Part shown: positions 41,818 to 50,030 of the stretch, in pieces
Numbering within the stretch: the first letter of the stretch is position 1
Layout of the letters: each line of letters opens with the position of its first letter
Origin: JADZFO01 sp964512635
Lineage (GTDB): Bacteria > 4484-113 > JAFGCY01
DNA: 64,000 nt
Reading direction: 5' to 3'
Assembly (NCBI GenBank): GCA_964512635.1
Contig: CAZEJB010000008.1
Coordinates: forward strand, 1-64,000
Program-made: the position numbers and the translations under genes
Notes under the pieces: generated by a model
Database searches by the model: none
Seen by the model: the letters and a program-made list of their open reading frames with translations, nothing else
Told to the model about the DNA's origin: nothing

Positions 41818-42843
41818 TTAAGCCGCCAGCAGGGCCCAGACATAGGAGATACCCGCAACAAAGAGAAACAGCAGGGCCGAGGCGGCAATCGCGGGACCCG
41901 CGCTCTGGCGCAGCGAGCGGGCGTCAACGCTCAGACCCAGGGCGGCCATCGCTGAGGCAATCATGATCGCGCTGCCCAGCCCGAGCCACTTCAGGGCTGC
42001 CTGCGGGACCAGGCCGCTGGACCCGACTATCGCGGCGGCAATGAACAGGAGCACGTACATCGGAATGCCGCTCATGCGCAGCTTGAGCTTGCCCCGCGCG
42101 TCGAGGTGCTGGGTATCGCGCGGCGTATAGCGCCAGGCCAGCAGCAGGGAGAGCGGGGCGAGCAGCGCGACCCGCGCCATCTTGACCAGTGTGCCGATTT
42201 CGCCGGCGGTATCGCCGCGGGCAAAGGCGGCGGCGATTGCATTGGCCACGGCCTGCATCGAAAGCCCCGACCAGACGCCATATTGGATGTTCGTCAGGGG
42301 CACGACGTAAGACAGCGCCGTATAGACGATAACCGCAAAGGCCCCCAGCACCGACAGGCCGCCAATGGCCAGTACGCTTTCCTTTTCCTCGGCCTCGATG
42401 CAGGGAGCGACGGCCGCAATCGCGCTGGAGCCGCAGATGCCGCTGCCTACGCCGATCAGCACGGCCAGTTTAGGGCTGAGGCCGAAGAGGCGGCCAAGGC
42501 CGATGCCGGCCAGAACGACCAGCGGAACGAGGATGACGACGCCGACCAGCGCCAGCGGGCCGAGCTCCATCAAATGGCGAAAGTCGAGCTTGAAGCCCAG
42601 CAGCACCACACCGGCTTCAAGAATGGTCTTGCCGGCGAAGTCGATTCCGGGCTTCAGCTTCTGGCGCGGGAGCTGAAACAGCCCCACGGCAAGACCGAGC
42701 AACACGCCGACGACCACCGGCTCCATCGGAAACCACTGGCTGATCCAGTCGGCCAGAAACCAGGCGGCGGCGCTGACGACCGCCACCAGGGCAAGTCCAG
42801 GCAGCCGCGGCCGCAGGTCGAAGGAGGGGCGCTGAGCAGTCAA
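41818..42843 (-). CDS. YeiH-family putative sulfate/sulfite exporter (UPF0324)
   Basis: 341 residues. TTG 42843 has TAAGCT 7 nt upstream. About ten TM segments. Family motifs: VVVGVLLGLAVG, ILEAGVVLLGFKL, VGSGICGSSAIAAVAP (near residue 140) and IMIASAMAALGLSVD. YeiH proteins are annotated as sulfate exporters on limited evidence. Its place between the CxxC proteins and cysteine dioxygenase fits disposal of sulfite or sulfate made from cysteine oxidation; that is inference. Confidence 0.85.
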   Translation of the reverse strand: MTAQRPSFDLRPRLPGLALVAVVSAAAWFLADWISQWFPMEPVVVGVLLGLAVGLFQLPRQKLKPGIDFAGKTILEAGVVLLGFKLDFRHLMELGPLALVGVVILVPLVVLAGIGLGRLFGLSPKLAVLIGVGSGICGSSAIAAVAPCIEAEEKESVLAIGGLSVLGAFAVIVYTALSYVVPLTNIQYGVWSGLSMQAVANAIAAAFARGDTAGEIGTLVKMARVALLAPLSLLLAWRYTPRDTQHLDARGKLKLRMSGIPMYVLLFIAAAIVGSSGLVPQAALKWLGLGSAIMIASAMAALGLSVDARSLRQSAGPAIAASALLFLFVAGISYVWALLAA

Positions 42844-42896
42844 GGCGGAAAGCTTAGGGCAAGGCGGGCGGCTTGAGAATAGGCCGCGGGCTGCTT

Positions 42897-43409
42897 CTAT
42901 TTATTGAGCGGAACCAGCAGTTCGCCCAGCAGCTCGCCGGCCTCGTTATAGGTATTCATCAGGCTGAGTGGCGGACTGTAGACATGCAGTGTGACAAGGT
43001 TGGTGTCGGCGCTGTAATTGCAGATCTTGTGGATGTTGTCGTCCTGAGCGCCGCAGATCGCGCCGGGGGCCAGACTCTGCGGGGCGCGGGGGCGCAGGCT
43101 GCCGTCATCTGCGCGCTCAAAGAAGACTTCGGTGCAGGTTCCCTGGAGCACCATTACTCCACAGCTGGAACCGACATGGTCGTGGATCACGCTCTCCTGG
43201 CCTGGAAGCCAGCAGAGGATCAGGGCCTGATAAGCCGGTCCGGCTGAAAGCAGGTTACGGCTGTAGCGCTCGGGGTCAAAGCGTACGCAGTGGGCCACAT
43301 CTTCAAGGCTGATCTCCAGCGCCTGCATGTGCTTGACCAGCTGGTCAAGGGGAATGCGCTCTTCGTAGTTGTTGAGGGTGGCCAAAAAGCCCGGAAGTGT
43401 TGTCGCCAT
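42897..43409 (-). CDS. Cysteine dioxygenase family protein
   Basis: 170 residues, ATG 43409 with GGGAGA upstream. The cupin iron site is seen as HDHVGSSCGVMVLQG (His-x-His, near residue 77) and LHVYSPPL (third His). Other CDO features are RYSRNLL and the NIHKICN segment. The Cys in SSCGVM aligns by position with the Cys of the Cys-Tyr cofactor of animal CDO, but this needs an alignment. It oxidises cysteine (or a related thiol) to the sulfinate. It lies 53 bp upstream of the yeiH-like gene on the same strand. Confidence 0.87.
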   Translation of the reverse strand: MATTLPGFLATLNNYEERIPLDQLVKHMQALEISLEDVAHCVRFDPERYSRNLLSAGPAYQALILCWLPGQESVIHDHVGSSCGVMVLQGTCTEVFFERADDGSLRPRAPQSLAPGAICGAQDDNIHKICNYSADTNLVTLHVYSPPLSLMNTYNEAGELLGELLVPLNK

Positions 43410-43521
43410 GCCTGTCTCCCGGCCTGCTCCGCAGGCCGCTAAATCTTAACATGGCTGCGGCCCGACCGCGCGCGCTGCGGGGTGAACAATGTGTGCCGCT
43501 GCGGCGTGCTACAGCGCGAGT

Positions 43522-43527
43522 TAGAAT
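43522..43527 (+). promoter_or_regulatory. -10 hexamer TAGAAT, leaderless-type start
   Basis: TAGAAT ends 6 nt before GTG 43534. Confidence 0.55.
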
Positions 43528-43533
43528 GCAGCC

Positions 43534-44166
43534 GTGGCTCAGGACTCTGCATATCAGCTTCGAATCAGCACGGCAAAGCTCGCCGGCGAGCGCGTGCTGC
43601 CGCTGCCGGTCAGCGCCTGGCTGAGCGTACACAAAGAGCTAAAGCCGGCAATCGCCGACCTTGTGGCCGGTCGACCGGCGCGGCTGAAGACGGCCAAGGA
43701 CGACCGTTTGTACCTCTTCTTCTGTCTGGACGACAAACCTGAAAACCCGGAGAAGCAGCCAGGTCCGCGCCGGATCATGCGTGTACGCCTGCGCTTTGAG
43801 AGCCGTGCTGCTGAGACCGCCGGCAAGCCGGGCGCCGGCAGCAAGAAGGCTAAGCTGGACGCGGCGGCGGCGGGCGCCTTGCTCTTCGCCCGCGACACTC
43901 GCGGGCTCGCGGACAGCGTCACGCAGGCGGTCACGGGCGCAACAGGCCGAAAAATCAACGAGACCGAGCTGCTGCTGAGAGTGCGGCGCCAGATCAAGGC
44001 CGGCAAGTGGAAGAAGGACAACTGCTCCAACTGTCCTTACCGCTACCTCAATGAAGGCAAGATCAAGAGCATCGGCGAAATGCTGACCGACAAGCGCGTC
44101 AAGAAGCCCAAGGACACATGCAAGAACTGTCCCAGCCGCCCCCTGCTGGCGGCCATCAGCAAGTAG
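43534..44166 (+). CDS. Unknown protein with C-terminal zinc-ribbon-like cysteine pairs
   Basis: 210 residues, GTG start. The N-terminal 90 residues are beta-rich (LPLPVSAWLSVHKEL, RLYLFFCLDDKP). The C-terminal 60 residues have two C-x2-C-P motifs, CSNCPYRY and CKNCPSRP, 40 residues apart within a Lys-rich segment, suggesting metal and nucleic-acid binding. No family recognised. It is divergent from cysteine dioxygenase. Confidence 0.68.
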   Translation: MAQDSAYQLRISTAKLAGERVLPLPVSAWLSVHKELKPAIADLVAGRPARLKTAKDDRLYLFFCLDDKPENPEKQPGPRRIMRVRLRFESRAAETAGKPGAGSKKAKLDAAAAGALLFARDTRGLADSVTQAVTGATGRKINETELLLRVRRQIKAGKWKKDNCSNCPYRYLNEGKIKSIGEMLTDKRVKKPKDTCKNCPSRPLLAAISK

Positions 44167-44224
44167 CAGCCGGCACGACGTGTCCCCCAATGTCCATTTA
44201 CGCCACACAGCCTGAGCGGTAGAA

Positions 44225-44261
44225 CTTGCCGCCGCGGAATGCCACCCCCGCGGGCAAGGAG
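44225..44261 (+). promoter_or_regulatory. Hairpin adjoining the ribosome binding site of the PKD lipoprotein
   Basis: CTTGCC(G)CCGCGG (44225-44237) pairs with CCGCGGGCAAG (44248-44258), whose last bases are part of the AAGGAG before ATG 44269. Folding would occlude the ribosome binding site. Confidence 0.4.
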
Positions 44262-44268
44262 CTGTGTG

Positions 44269-46581
44269 ATGTCTGGGATTCCAACACTTGTGTGCAAGAG
44301 CCTGCGCCTTGCCGCACTGACCACGCCAATCGTAGGCCTCATTCTTTCCCTTCTGCTCTCGGCCTGTTCAGGCGCTGGCAGACCCGCGCCAGAACCAGTC
44401 GACCCGGCAAGCGAGCCCGGCGCAGTTGGACAGGCCGGCCCGGTTGAACAGGATGGCGCAGGAGCCCTGCCCGCCCCCAGCGCGGCGCTGCACCTGGCCT
44501 TGGGAGTTGGTGACAGCGATCGCTCCAGCTACGGCAGCGCCTGGGAATCTGTGCTGCCAAACGAAAATGTCAGCAGCGGGATCTTTGCGCCTTTACCGGC
44601 CGCAGGGGCTTCGCCGCAGCTAGCGGACTGCGCCTACTGCGTCTTTTTGCTTGGCGAGCTTGCCGCTCATGACGGCCCGCCGCGGATCGAGCTGGGCTTT
44701 GACCCTTCGAGCTATGCTCTGCCAGAAGCTGGCGAACTGCGCATCGCGCTGGCTAATCTGCAAAGCGACCGCTGGGACTGGTTTGCCTGCGGGAGCCGCA
44801 AATCTTACTCTGCATATGAGGCGTATCAGTTCAACTGTGGCAGCCTGGCGCCGTATGTGTCAGACAACGGCGAGCTGCTCTGCCTGGTACTGCAGCAGCA
44901 GGGCCCGGAAAGCGAACTCTCCTGGGTGCTCGCCGGTGACAACGAATCGCCTGACCTGTATGTCGGCACCGACCTGGAGAGCGACCCGCTGGACAACCTT
45001 GGCCCGCGGACGGTCACCTTCAGCTGCTGGCCGGACACTTATGGCGGGCCGATCGCGAGCATGGACTATGACTGGGAGGGCGATGGCGTCTGGGACTACA
45101 CATCCTCAACAGAGACCGAGGTCAGCCATGAGTATCAGCCCGGTCAGCACCGTTTCGTTGCCCGTGTCACCGACAATGCCGGACTGAGCGCCACGAAGGA
45201 GCGCAAATTCACCATCATCGACCCGAATAACGTGCTGCCCACGGCGGAGATCAGCAGCGACCTGCTGGGCGGGACCGCGCCGCTGGAAGTGCTGCTTGAC
45301 GCCTCCGGCAGCACGGATGACAAACCGCTTAGCCGCTTCCAGTGGGACCTCGATTCCGACGGCGAGTTTGAGGCCGAAACCAGCACACCACAGCTTGAGA
45401 CAGTCCTGTCACAGTACGGCCCGAACCTGATTACACTGCGGGTGACGGACACGGACCTGGCCTGGGATGAGACCTCAACCATCATAAACGTGCTGGACGG
45501 CTGGGAGGACTTTAAGGTTGCCGACGCAGATGCAACTTATGTTGAAGCGCTGAGCTGCGGCCTTGGACTGGGCCGGCGGCCCTGCGCTTTCTGGCTGGAG
45601 GGCGGACTGCGCCGCTTGAAGTTCGCTCGGTCGGCCAGCGGCAATGGTGACAGCTGGGCCGCGCCGGTGACTCTGCTTGACCTTGCCAGCGGAAGTGTGG
45701 GCGCAATTGCCGCGGTGGAGAACGGCGTCAATAACCGCCCCCTGGTGGCCTGGAGCATGTATGACAACGCCAGCGAGATGATGCAGCTATGGACCCGCCA
45801 TGCCACCAACGACGCCTGCACTGCCTGGAGCGCGGCGCAGCTTTTGTTTGAAGCAGACTACATGGATGGCGGCATAGGACTGGCGATGTGCGGCAATAAG
45901 CCCAGGCTGGTCTTCGGCACCCGCAGCGGCCCCGGCTCGCCGGCGGATATCCACCTGCTGCGCAGCTCGGACAACCTCGGCTCCGTCTGGGAGACCGACT
46001 TTCTGATCGCCGGCGGGGTGGACCTGGTGCCCAACGAGCTGCAGCTAATCAGCGACGGCAGCGATATGGTCCTGGCGGCCAGCGGCACCAATGTCAGCGG
46101 CGCGTGGCAGAGCGCCAAGGTTATGGTCTGGAACACCAGCGGGGGCGACCCGCTGAATTGGTCGCCGCAGCCAAGGGTGCTGGCTCAGCCAGCCGCGGAT
46201 ATGTCGCTGAGCATCATTGACGGCAGGCCGGCGCTGGCTGCCAGCGGGGGATCCGAGAACAGTACACTTAGTTTCTGGCGCAGCCTCGACAGCGCTGGCG
46301 CAGCCTGGCCCCCGTCAGGCTCGCCGCTGGGCAGCGGCACGAACTGCCAGATCTGCTTCTGGGATGGTCAGGCCGGTGTGGCTTTCAACGACACTGCATT
46401 GGACCAGATCAGCTTTGTGCGCTGCGACCTCGCCGGCGGGGCGTGGAGCGCGCCGGAGATCATCACCCGCGATACTTTTTTCACCGACGACCTCGCCCTG
46501 TGCATGAACCTCGGCCGGCCCTTCGTGTTCTATAGCGACCCGGATGAAGGGGAGCTGCGTTGCAGCAGCTGGCACTACTAG
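44269..46581 (+). CDS. PKD-domain lipoprotein with propeller-like repeats (paralogue 3)
   Basis: 770 residues from ATG 44269 behind AAGGAG. Lipobox LLLSAC gives lipidated Cys33. An N-terminal beta domain resembling that of the paralogues at 3354 and 5687 is followed by two PKD domains (about 230-325 and 325-415; YDWEGDGVWDYTSSTETEVSHEY, FQWDLDSDGEFEAETS) and a C-terminal repeat region (CGNKPRLVFGTRS, IIDGRPALAASG, LGRPFVFYS). The propeller blades are more diverged than in the first two copies. Confidence 0.8.
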   Translation: MSGIPTLVCKSLRLAALTTPIVGLILSLLLSACSGAGRPAPEPVDPASEPGAVGQAGPVEQDGAGALPAPSAALHLALGVGDSDRSSYGSAWESVLPNENVSSGIFAPLPAAGASPQLADCAYCVFLLGELAAHDGPPRIELGFDPSSYALPEAGELRIALANLQSDRWDWFACGSRKSYSAYEAYQFNCGSLAPYVSDNGELLCLVLQQQGPESELSWVLAGDNESPDLYVGTDLESDPLDNLGPRTVTFSCWPDTYGGPIASMDYDWEGDGVWDYTSSTETEVSHEYQPGQHRFVARVTDNAGLSATKERKFTIIDPNNVLPTAEISSDLLGGTAPLEVLLDASGSTDDKPLSRFQWDLDSDGEFEAETSTPQLETVLSQYGPNLITLRVTDTDLAWDETSTIINVLDGWEDFKVADADATYVEALSCGLGLGRRPCAFWLEGGLRRLKFARSASGNGDSWAAPVTLLDLASGSVGAIAAVENGVNNRPLVAWSMYDNASEMMQLWTRHATNDACTAWSAAQLLFEADYMDGGIGLAMCGNKPRLVFGTRSGPGSPADIHLLRSSDNLGSVWETDFLIAGGVDLVPNELQLISDGSDMVLAASGTNVSGAWQSAKVMVWNTSGGDPLNWSPQPRVLAQPAADMSLSIIDGRPALAASGGSENSTLSFWRSLDSAGAAWPPSGSPLGSGTNCQICFWDGQAGVAFNDTALDQISFVRCDLAGGAWSAPEIITRDTFFTDDLALCMNLGRPFVFYSDPDEGELRCSSWHY

Positions 46582-46642
46582 CGGATGCCAGTGGCTGGCG
46601 GTCAGTTGTCGATGGCCAGCGGGCATGGTGTAAAAGAGTGCC

Positions 46643-47169
46643 ATGGTCAACCCCGGTCCGCACGAACTGCACCAGCGCATCTATGACGTGGCAAAGCTGA
46701 TCCCACCGGGACGCGTGGCAACTTACGGGCAGGTGGCGCTCTGGGCCGGCCTGCCGGGGCATGCGCGCCTTGCGGGCTATGCGCTGTTCAACCTGCCGCG
46801 CGAGCTGCACATGCAGGTTCCCTGGCAGCGGGTGATCAATGCGCAGGGGCGGATCAGCTATAGCGAGGCGCGCCAGGGCCACGACCACCAGCAGCGCGAA
46901 CTGCTGGAAGCCGAAGGCGTGGTTTTCAGCGACAAGGGCAAGGTCAGCTTCGCGCAGTTCGGCTGGCACCCGGANNNNNNNNNNNNNNNNNNNNNNNNNN
47001 NNNNNNNNNNNNNNNNNNNNNNNNNNNNNNNNNNNNNNNNNNNNNNNNNNNNNNNNNNNNNNNNNNNNNNNNNNTGGTTTTCAGCGACAAGGGCAAGGTC
47101 AGCTTCGCGCAGTTCGGCTGGCACCCGGAGGGGGAAAGGCTGAAGGCGGAAGGCAAAAGGCAGAAATGA
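46643..47169 (+). CDS. Alkyltransferase-like (Atl) DNA-binding protein, interrupted by an assembly gap
   Basis: The frame runs from ATG 46643 into Ns at 46975. Collapsing the 55 bp duplicate continues it to TGA 47167-47169, giving 123 residues. IPPGRVATYGQVALWAGLPGHARLAGYAL is the helix-turn-helix of O6-alkylguanine-DNA alkyltransferases, but PWQRVINAQGRIS carries Trp where the active PCHRV has the acceptor Cys. This is the Atl pattern: such proteins bind O6-alkylguanine without repair and flag it for nucleotide excision. The last residues (ERLKAEGKRQK) are encoded by a heptamer array. Confidence 0.85.
46975..47074. other. Assembly gap (100 N) between identical 55 bp flanks
   Basis: 46920-46974 equals 47075-47129. 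Joining on the overlap restores the Atl reading frame, so the gap is probably artificial. Confidence 0.9.
47130..47169. repeat. Heptanucleotide array (GAAGGCN type), left arm
   Basis: About five degenerate 7 bp units (GGAAAGG CTGAAGG CGGAAGG CAAAAGG CAGAAAT phase) encode the Atl C-terminus and stop. Inverted relative to 47707-47800. Confidence 0.7.
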
Positions 47170-47654
47170 AGAGCCGGATTTCAGGTAGTGAGGCCAGTCC
47201 AACAGAAGTTTCTGAGAAGAAACCTCGTAAGGTTGTTATAGGAGATCTGGTTGTAGTCCAGCCGGACGCAGACAATCCCGTGGGACCTACCGTTGCGGGT
47301 GAAGTCATTGCCTTCGTGCACCGCCGGGATACTGCCAGAGCAGTAGGTTGCTGCCTGCTCATTATTCCCGCCGCAGCGCTTCCAAAAGTGAACCGTAAGG
47401 GCCTGGTCGTCAGGTTGGACAGAAATGGCGATCTCAAGGCTCTCAGGACTTACACCCATTCCCAGTTCCATGAGCCGCCTGAGCTTGTATGCGTTTTCGC
47501 AGCAGATGCGCACAGGCAGGATCCGACCTTTTTGCCCTACTACTCAGTCAATCAAACCTTGGTGGATGTTGTTTCAGGCCGGCAGCTTTCGGATGGATCC
47601 ATTTCCGCTGGGGACCGCTTCAATCAGGGAAGCCTGATAGCCCTGGCGGATTGA
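47166..47654 (+). CDS. Unknown cytoplasmic protein between inverted heptamer arrays
   Basis: 162 residues. ATG 47166 overlaps the Atl stop (ATGA), so the genes are translationally coupled if both are real. After a charged N-terminus comes a beta-rich stretch VVIGDLVVVQPDADNPVGPTVAGEVIAFVHRRDT, then CCLLIIPAAALPKVNRKGLVVRL. No known motif. The GC content is lower than in the neighbours, and the gene is enclosed by inverted heptamer arrays like the IVP gene at 13053, so it may be part of a captured cassette. Confidence 0.62.
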   Translation: MKSRISGSEASPTEVSEKKPRKVVIGDLVVVQPDADNPVGPTVAGEVIAFVHRRDTARAVGCCLLIIPAAALPKVNRKGLVVRLDRNGDLKALRTYTHSQFHEPPELVCVFAADAHRQDPTFLPYYSVNQTLVDVVSGRQLSDGSISAGDRFNQGSLIALAD

Positions 47655-47706
47655 AACCTCGCTGCCGTGCACAGAGCACGACGCTTAGGGACCGGAGGAG
47701 CCCTAC

Positions 47707-47800
47707 CACTCTGCCTTCCGCCCTCCGCCCTCCGCCATGCGCCATCCGCCATGCGCCATCCGCCATCCGCCATCCGCATTCTCACTTCAGCCTTTCCCTA
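47707..47800. repeat. Heptanucleotide array (CCGCCAT/CGCCATC type), right arm
   Basis: About thirteen 7 bp units (CTGCCTT, CCGCCCT, CCGCCAT...). The first part is the complement of the left arm at 47130-47169. Confidence 0.85.
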
Positions 47801-47873
47801 TCCCCTCGCGGTGTTACACTTCTAACGGAAGGCAACACTTCTGCGCGCGGGATGCGCGCACCACGGGTGAACT

Positions 47874-48119
47874 ATGCTGGCGCTTGCCTGGATTGAACTG
47901 CAGCCTCCCGACCAGTGGGACGCGGGGGCGAGCCTGATGTTGATGCTGGTCTTTGTCGGCCTGTTTGTGGCCGACCATTCCTTCCGCGCGCTCTCCGCCG
48001 ATCTTGGCTTTATCAAGGCGCAGCCCTTCGGTTACAGCCTGCCGCTGGCACTGCTGCTCGGCGGGATCGGGCTGATGATTGCCGCGGGCTATCTGTTCCT
48101 GAAGTGGGCTTCACTGTGA
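47874..48119 (+). CDS. Small two-TM membrane protein
   Basis: 81 residues, ATG 47874. Two hydrophobic helices (SLMLMLVFVGLFVA; YSLPLALLLGGIGLMIAAGYLFL) are separated by a short loop with ADHSFRALSADLGFIKAQPFG. No family known. A GCGCGC-GGGAT-GCGCGC hairpin lies in its leader at 47843-47859 and TACACT at 47814. Confidence 0.6.
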   Translation: MLALAWIELQPPDQWDAGASLMLMLVFVGLFVADHSFRALSADLGFIKAQPFGYSLPLALLLGGIGLMIAAGYLFLKWASL

Positions 48120-48289
48120 AGTGACTGGCGTCTGCGGCGGGCGGCGCTGTGGGCGCCCGGCCCGCGCAGATCCCCAGTGGGGCACAAACCCCATATCTCC
48201 CAAACCCTTAGAGGTAGAAGCAGGCAGATGAAGGGCCGCGCTCTGCGCGGCGGCACAGGGCTGCTTGCGCAGCTGGATGCTGCTTCCCC

Positions 48290-48607
48290 TTAGCGCCAGT
48301 GCATCACGCCATTGGCGCTGACGCGTGGTCCGGGCCAGTAGAGCCGGACTTTGCGGCTGCCCCTGGCGGACCCTGGTGAGGGGCTGAGCAGGGCGATAAC
48401 CCCGCTCAGCCCCATCAGGAAGAGGAAGGCATTGGTGGAAGCATGGTTAGTGATGCCGTCGGCATTCAGCGCCTTACCCAGCAGCCAGCAGAGCCAGACT
48501 GCGAGCAGCAGCACCAGATACCTCAGACGTAAGCGCAACCTGCGCATTTCCAACCCTCGGCTGGTCCCCGCTTCGGCGGACGGACCGGATTCCTCCCACT
48601 TAGCCAT
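48290..48607 (-). CDS. Small membrane protein of unknown function
   Basis: 105 residues from ATG 48607, directly behind GGAGGAGGA. Two TM helices (LRYLVLLLAVWLCWLLG; NAFLFLMGLSGVIALLS) and a basic C-terminus (RGSRKVRLYWPGPRV). No homologous family recognised. Confidence 0.6.
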   Translation of the reverse strand: MAKWEESGPSAEAGTSRGLEMRRLRLRLRYLVLLLAVWLCWLLGKALNADGITNHASTNAFLFLMGLSGVIALLSPSPGSARGSRKVRLYWPGPRVSANGVMHWR

Positions 48608-48753
48608 TCCTCCTCCTCCTGCCGGCAAGTCCGCGGGGACGTTCCGGGGCGCTGCACGCTCGACAGCGCCCCGGTCTCAACCCTCGCGAGCTCACCCAAA
48701 CAAGCTCTTCCAGTTGCCGGCCGCAGCCGGCGATGGTTCCGTCAGACCCGCCA

Positions 48754-48969
48754 TCAGGCTTCGCTGTCGGTCTCCGCCAGTTCAAACAACTGCTCCACGC
48801 TCAGCCCGAAAATCCGGGCCAGCTTCAGCGCCAATGTCACCGACGGCTCGGCCTTTTCACGCTCGATAGCGTGAATGGCCTGCCGGCTTACCCCTGCCGC
48901 CTTGGCCAGCTCTTCCTGTGACAGGTCGAGCCTCGCGCGGTGCATCCGCACCGTGTTATTCAGCTTCAT
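48754..48969 (-). CDS. XRE-family transcriptional regulator (YozG-like)
   Basis: 71 residues from ATG 48969. The chain is a single helix-turn-helix: MHRARLDLSQEELAKAAGVSRQAIHAIEREKAEPSVTLALKLARIFGLSVEQLFEL, the standard XRE/Cro pattern. Length is that of the minimal YozG-like regulators. Its own promoter and a 7-2-7 inverted repeat lie just upstream, which suggests autoregulation. It could also control the adjacent small membrane protein gene. Confidence 0.85.
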   Translation of the reverse strand: MKLNNTVRMHRARLDLSQEELAKAAGVSRQAIHAIEREKAEPSVTLALKLARIFGLSVEQLFELAETDSEA

Positions 48970-48978
48970 CAGGCCCCT

Positions 48979-49007
48979 GTAAAGCATCTGTGTAAAGCAA
49001 GCTTTAC
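48979..49007 (-). promoter_or_regulatory. Candidate operator of the XRE regulator
   Basis: GTAAAGC-AA-GCTTTAC (48992-49007) is a perfect inverted repeat; another GTAAAGC at 48979 lies 13 bp away. It is just downstream of the predicted transcription start. Confidence 0.6.
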
Positions 49008-49030
49008 CAGATGAAGCGTTGACACGACGA

Positions 49031-49059
49031 ACTATAAGCCCAACGCGACAGAATGTCAA
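49031..49059 (-). promoter_or_regulatory. Sigma-70-type promoter of the XRE regulator
   Basis: On the minus strand TTGACA (49059-49054), exactly 17 bp, then TATAGT (49036-49031). This is the best consensus promoter in the window. The rest of the 407 bp between 48969 and 49377 shows no gene. Confidence 0.75.
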
Positions 49060-49376
49060 GTATCTTGGAGTAATGTACGGCAAAGTTTACAAAATGACGT
49101 GCAGTATACGGCGCAGGCTATGCTCAGGCGTGGGGTATATGGCGGTATGAGGCTGCTGGAGCAAGTGTTGATGCGGTCTCAGCGGCCCGCCTGGAAGTGA
49201 GAAGCTGAATGACGGGCTGCAGAGTCCTTATTAGTAAGTAGTGACAATGAAACTCGCCCGGGCCACAAGCTCAGCCGCACTGCCCCTTGAAGGCAGACCG
49301 GGACAGTCGCGGCCCGGCCCAAGGCTCGTAAAGAAACAGGCGACTATGGACGCTCTAGTTCCGGGCCGGAGCTGCC

Positions 49377-50030
49377 TCAGACCGGCATCGACGGCGCCAG
49401 TTCAGACTGGGCGTCGGCCCTTTCGCCTTCGAGACTGGCCGCTTCTTGTGTCGGCCAGGCGTAAGGCCGGTCTACCTCATCGAGCTCGACCCCCATCAGC
49501 TTGTCCGCGAAGTTGGACAGCACCTTGGTGCTGATGGCCAGCACAACTTCCAGCGACTGTTCACGGGTAAAGCCGGCAGCCATAAAGGCCTGGAACTGCC
49601 GGTCGCTGATGCTGCCCCGCCCGATGTAGATGGCGGCGGCAAAGTCCTGCAGGGCCCGCAGCCGTGGGTCAGGCAGAGAGGTCCCCTGGCGCAGAGCTTC
49701 GATCAGGTCTGGATCGAGCCGCTGGCGACTTGCCGAAGCGCTGTGGGCTGCCATACAGTAATGGCATTCGTTGAGGCGCGAGATGGTCAGCATGATGGTC
49801 TGCTTCTCGGCGACGCTGAGGCGGCTGCGGGCCACCTGCAGGTTAAGTGCCGTGAAGGCATCGAAGGCTCGCGGCGAGTTTGCCAGCGCCCGTGCCCAGT
49901 TGGGGACGTAGCCCAGTCGCTGCCGCAGTTCTGTGAGGCTGGCGGCCACCGCAGGGGCGCTAAGCTCATCGTGCAGCGGAAAATCGCGTACTGTACGCGT
50001 TTGCGACTCTGCTTTATCTGAATTGACCAT
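49377..50030 (-). CDS. AhpD-like / carboxymuconolactone decarboxylase family protein
   Basis: 217 residues. ECHYCMAAHSASA (CxxC near residues 90-93, with His three residues on) is the redox site of AhpD-type alkylhydroperoxidase proteins. The surrounding helices (ALANSPRAFDAFTALNLQVARSRLSVAEKQTIML; LRALQDFAAAIY; EVVLAISTKVLSNFADKL) match the family. It probably reduces peroxides with an unknown electron donor. Upstream of the tRNA and the Rrf2 regulator, on the opposite strand. Confidence 0.82.
   Translation of the reverse strand: MVNSDKAESQTRTVRDFPLHDELSAPAVAASLTELRQRLGYVPNWARALANSPRAFDAFTALNLQVARSRLSVAEKQTIMLTISRLNECHYCMAAHSASASRQRLDPDLIEALRQGTSLPDPRLRALQDFAAAIYIGRGSISDRQFQAFMAAGFTREQSLEVVLAISTKVLSNFADKLMGVELDEVDRPYAWPTQEAASLEGERADAQSELAPSMPV

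Noticed and set aside
48120..48289. Possible small RNA or second terminator
   Set aside because: GC-rich inverted pieces are present but there is no T-tract or promoter.
49241..49534. 97-codon plus-strand frame
   Set aside because: Overlaps the 3' end of the AhpD-like gene antisense, no ribosome binding site, composition of non-coding DNA.
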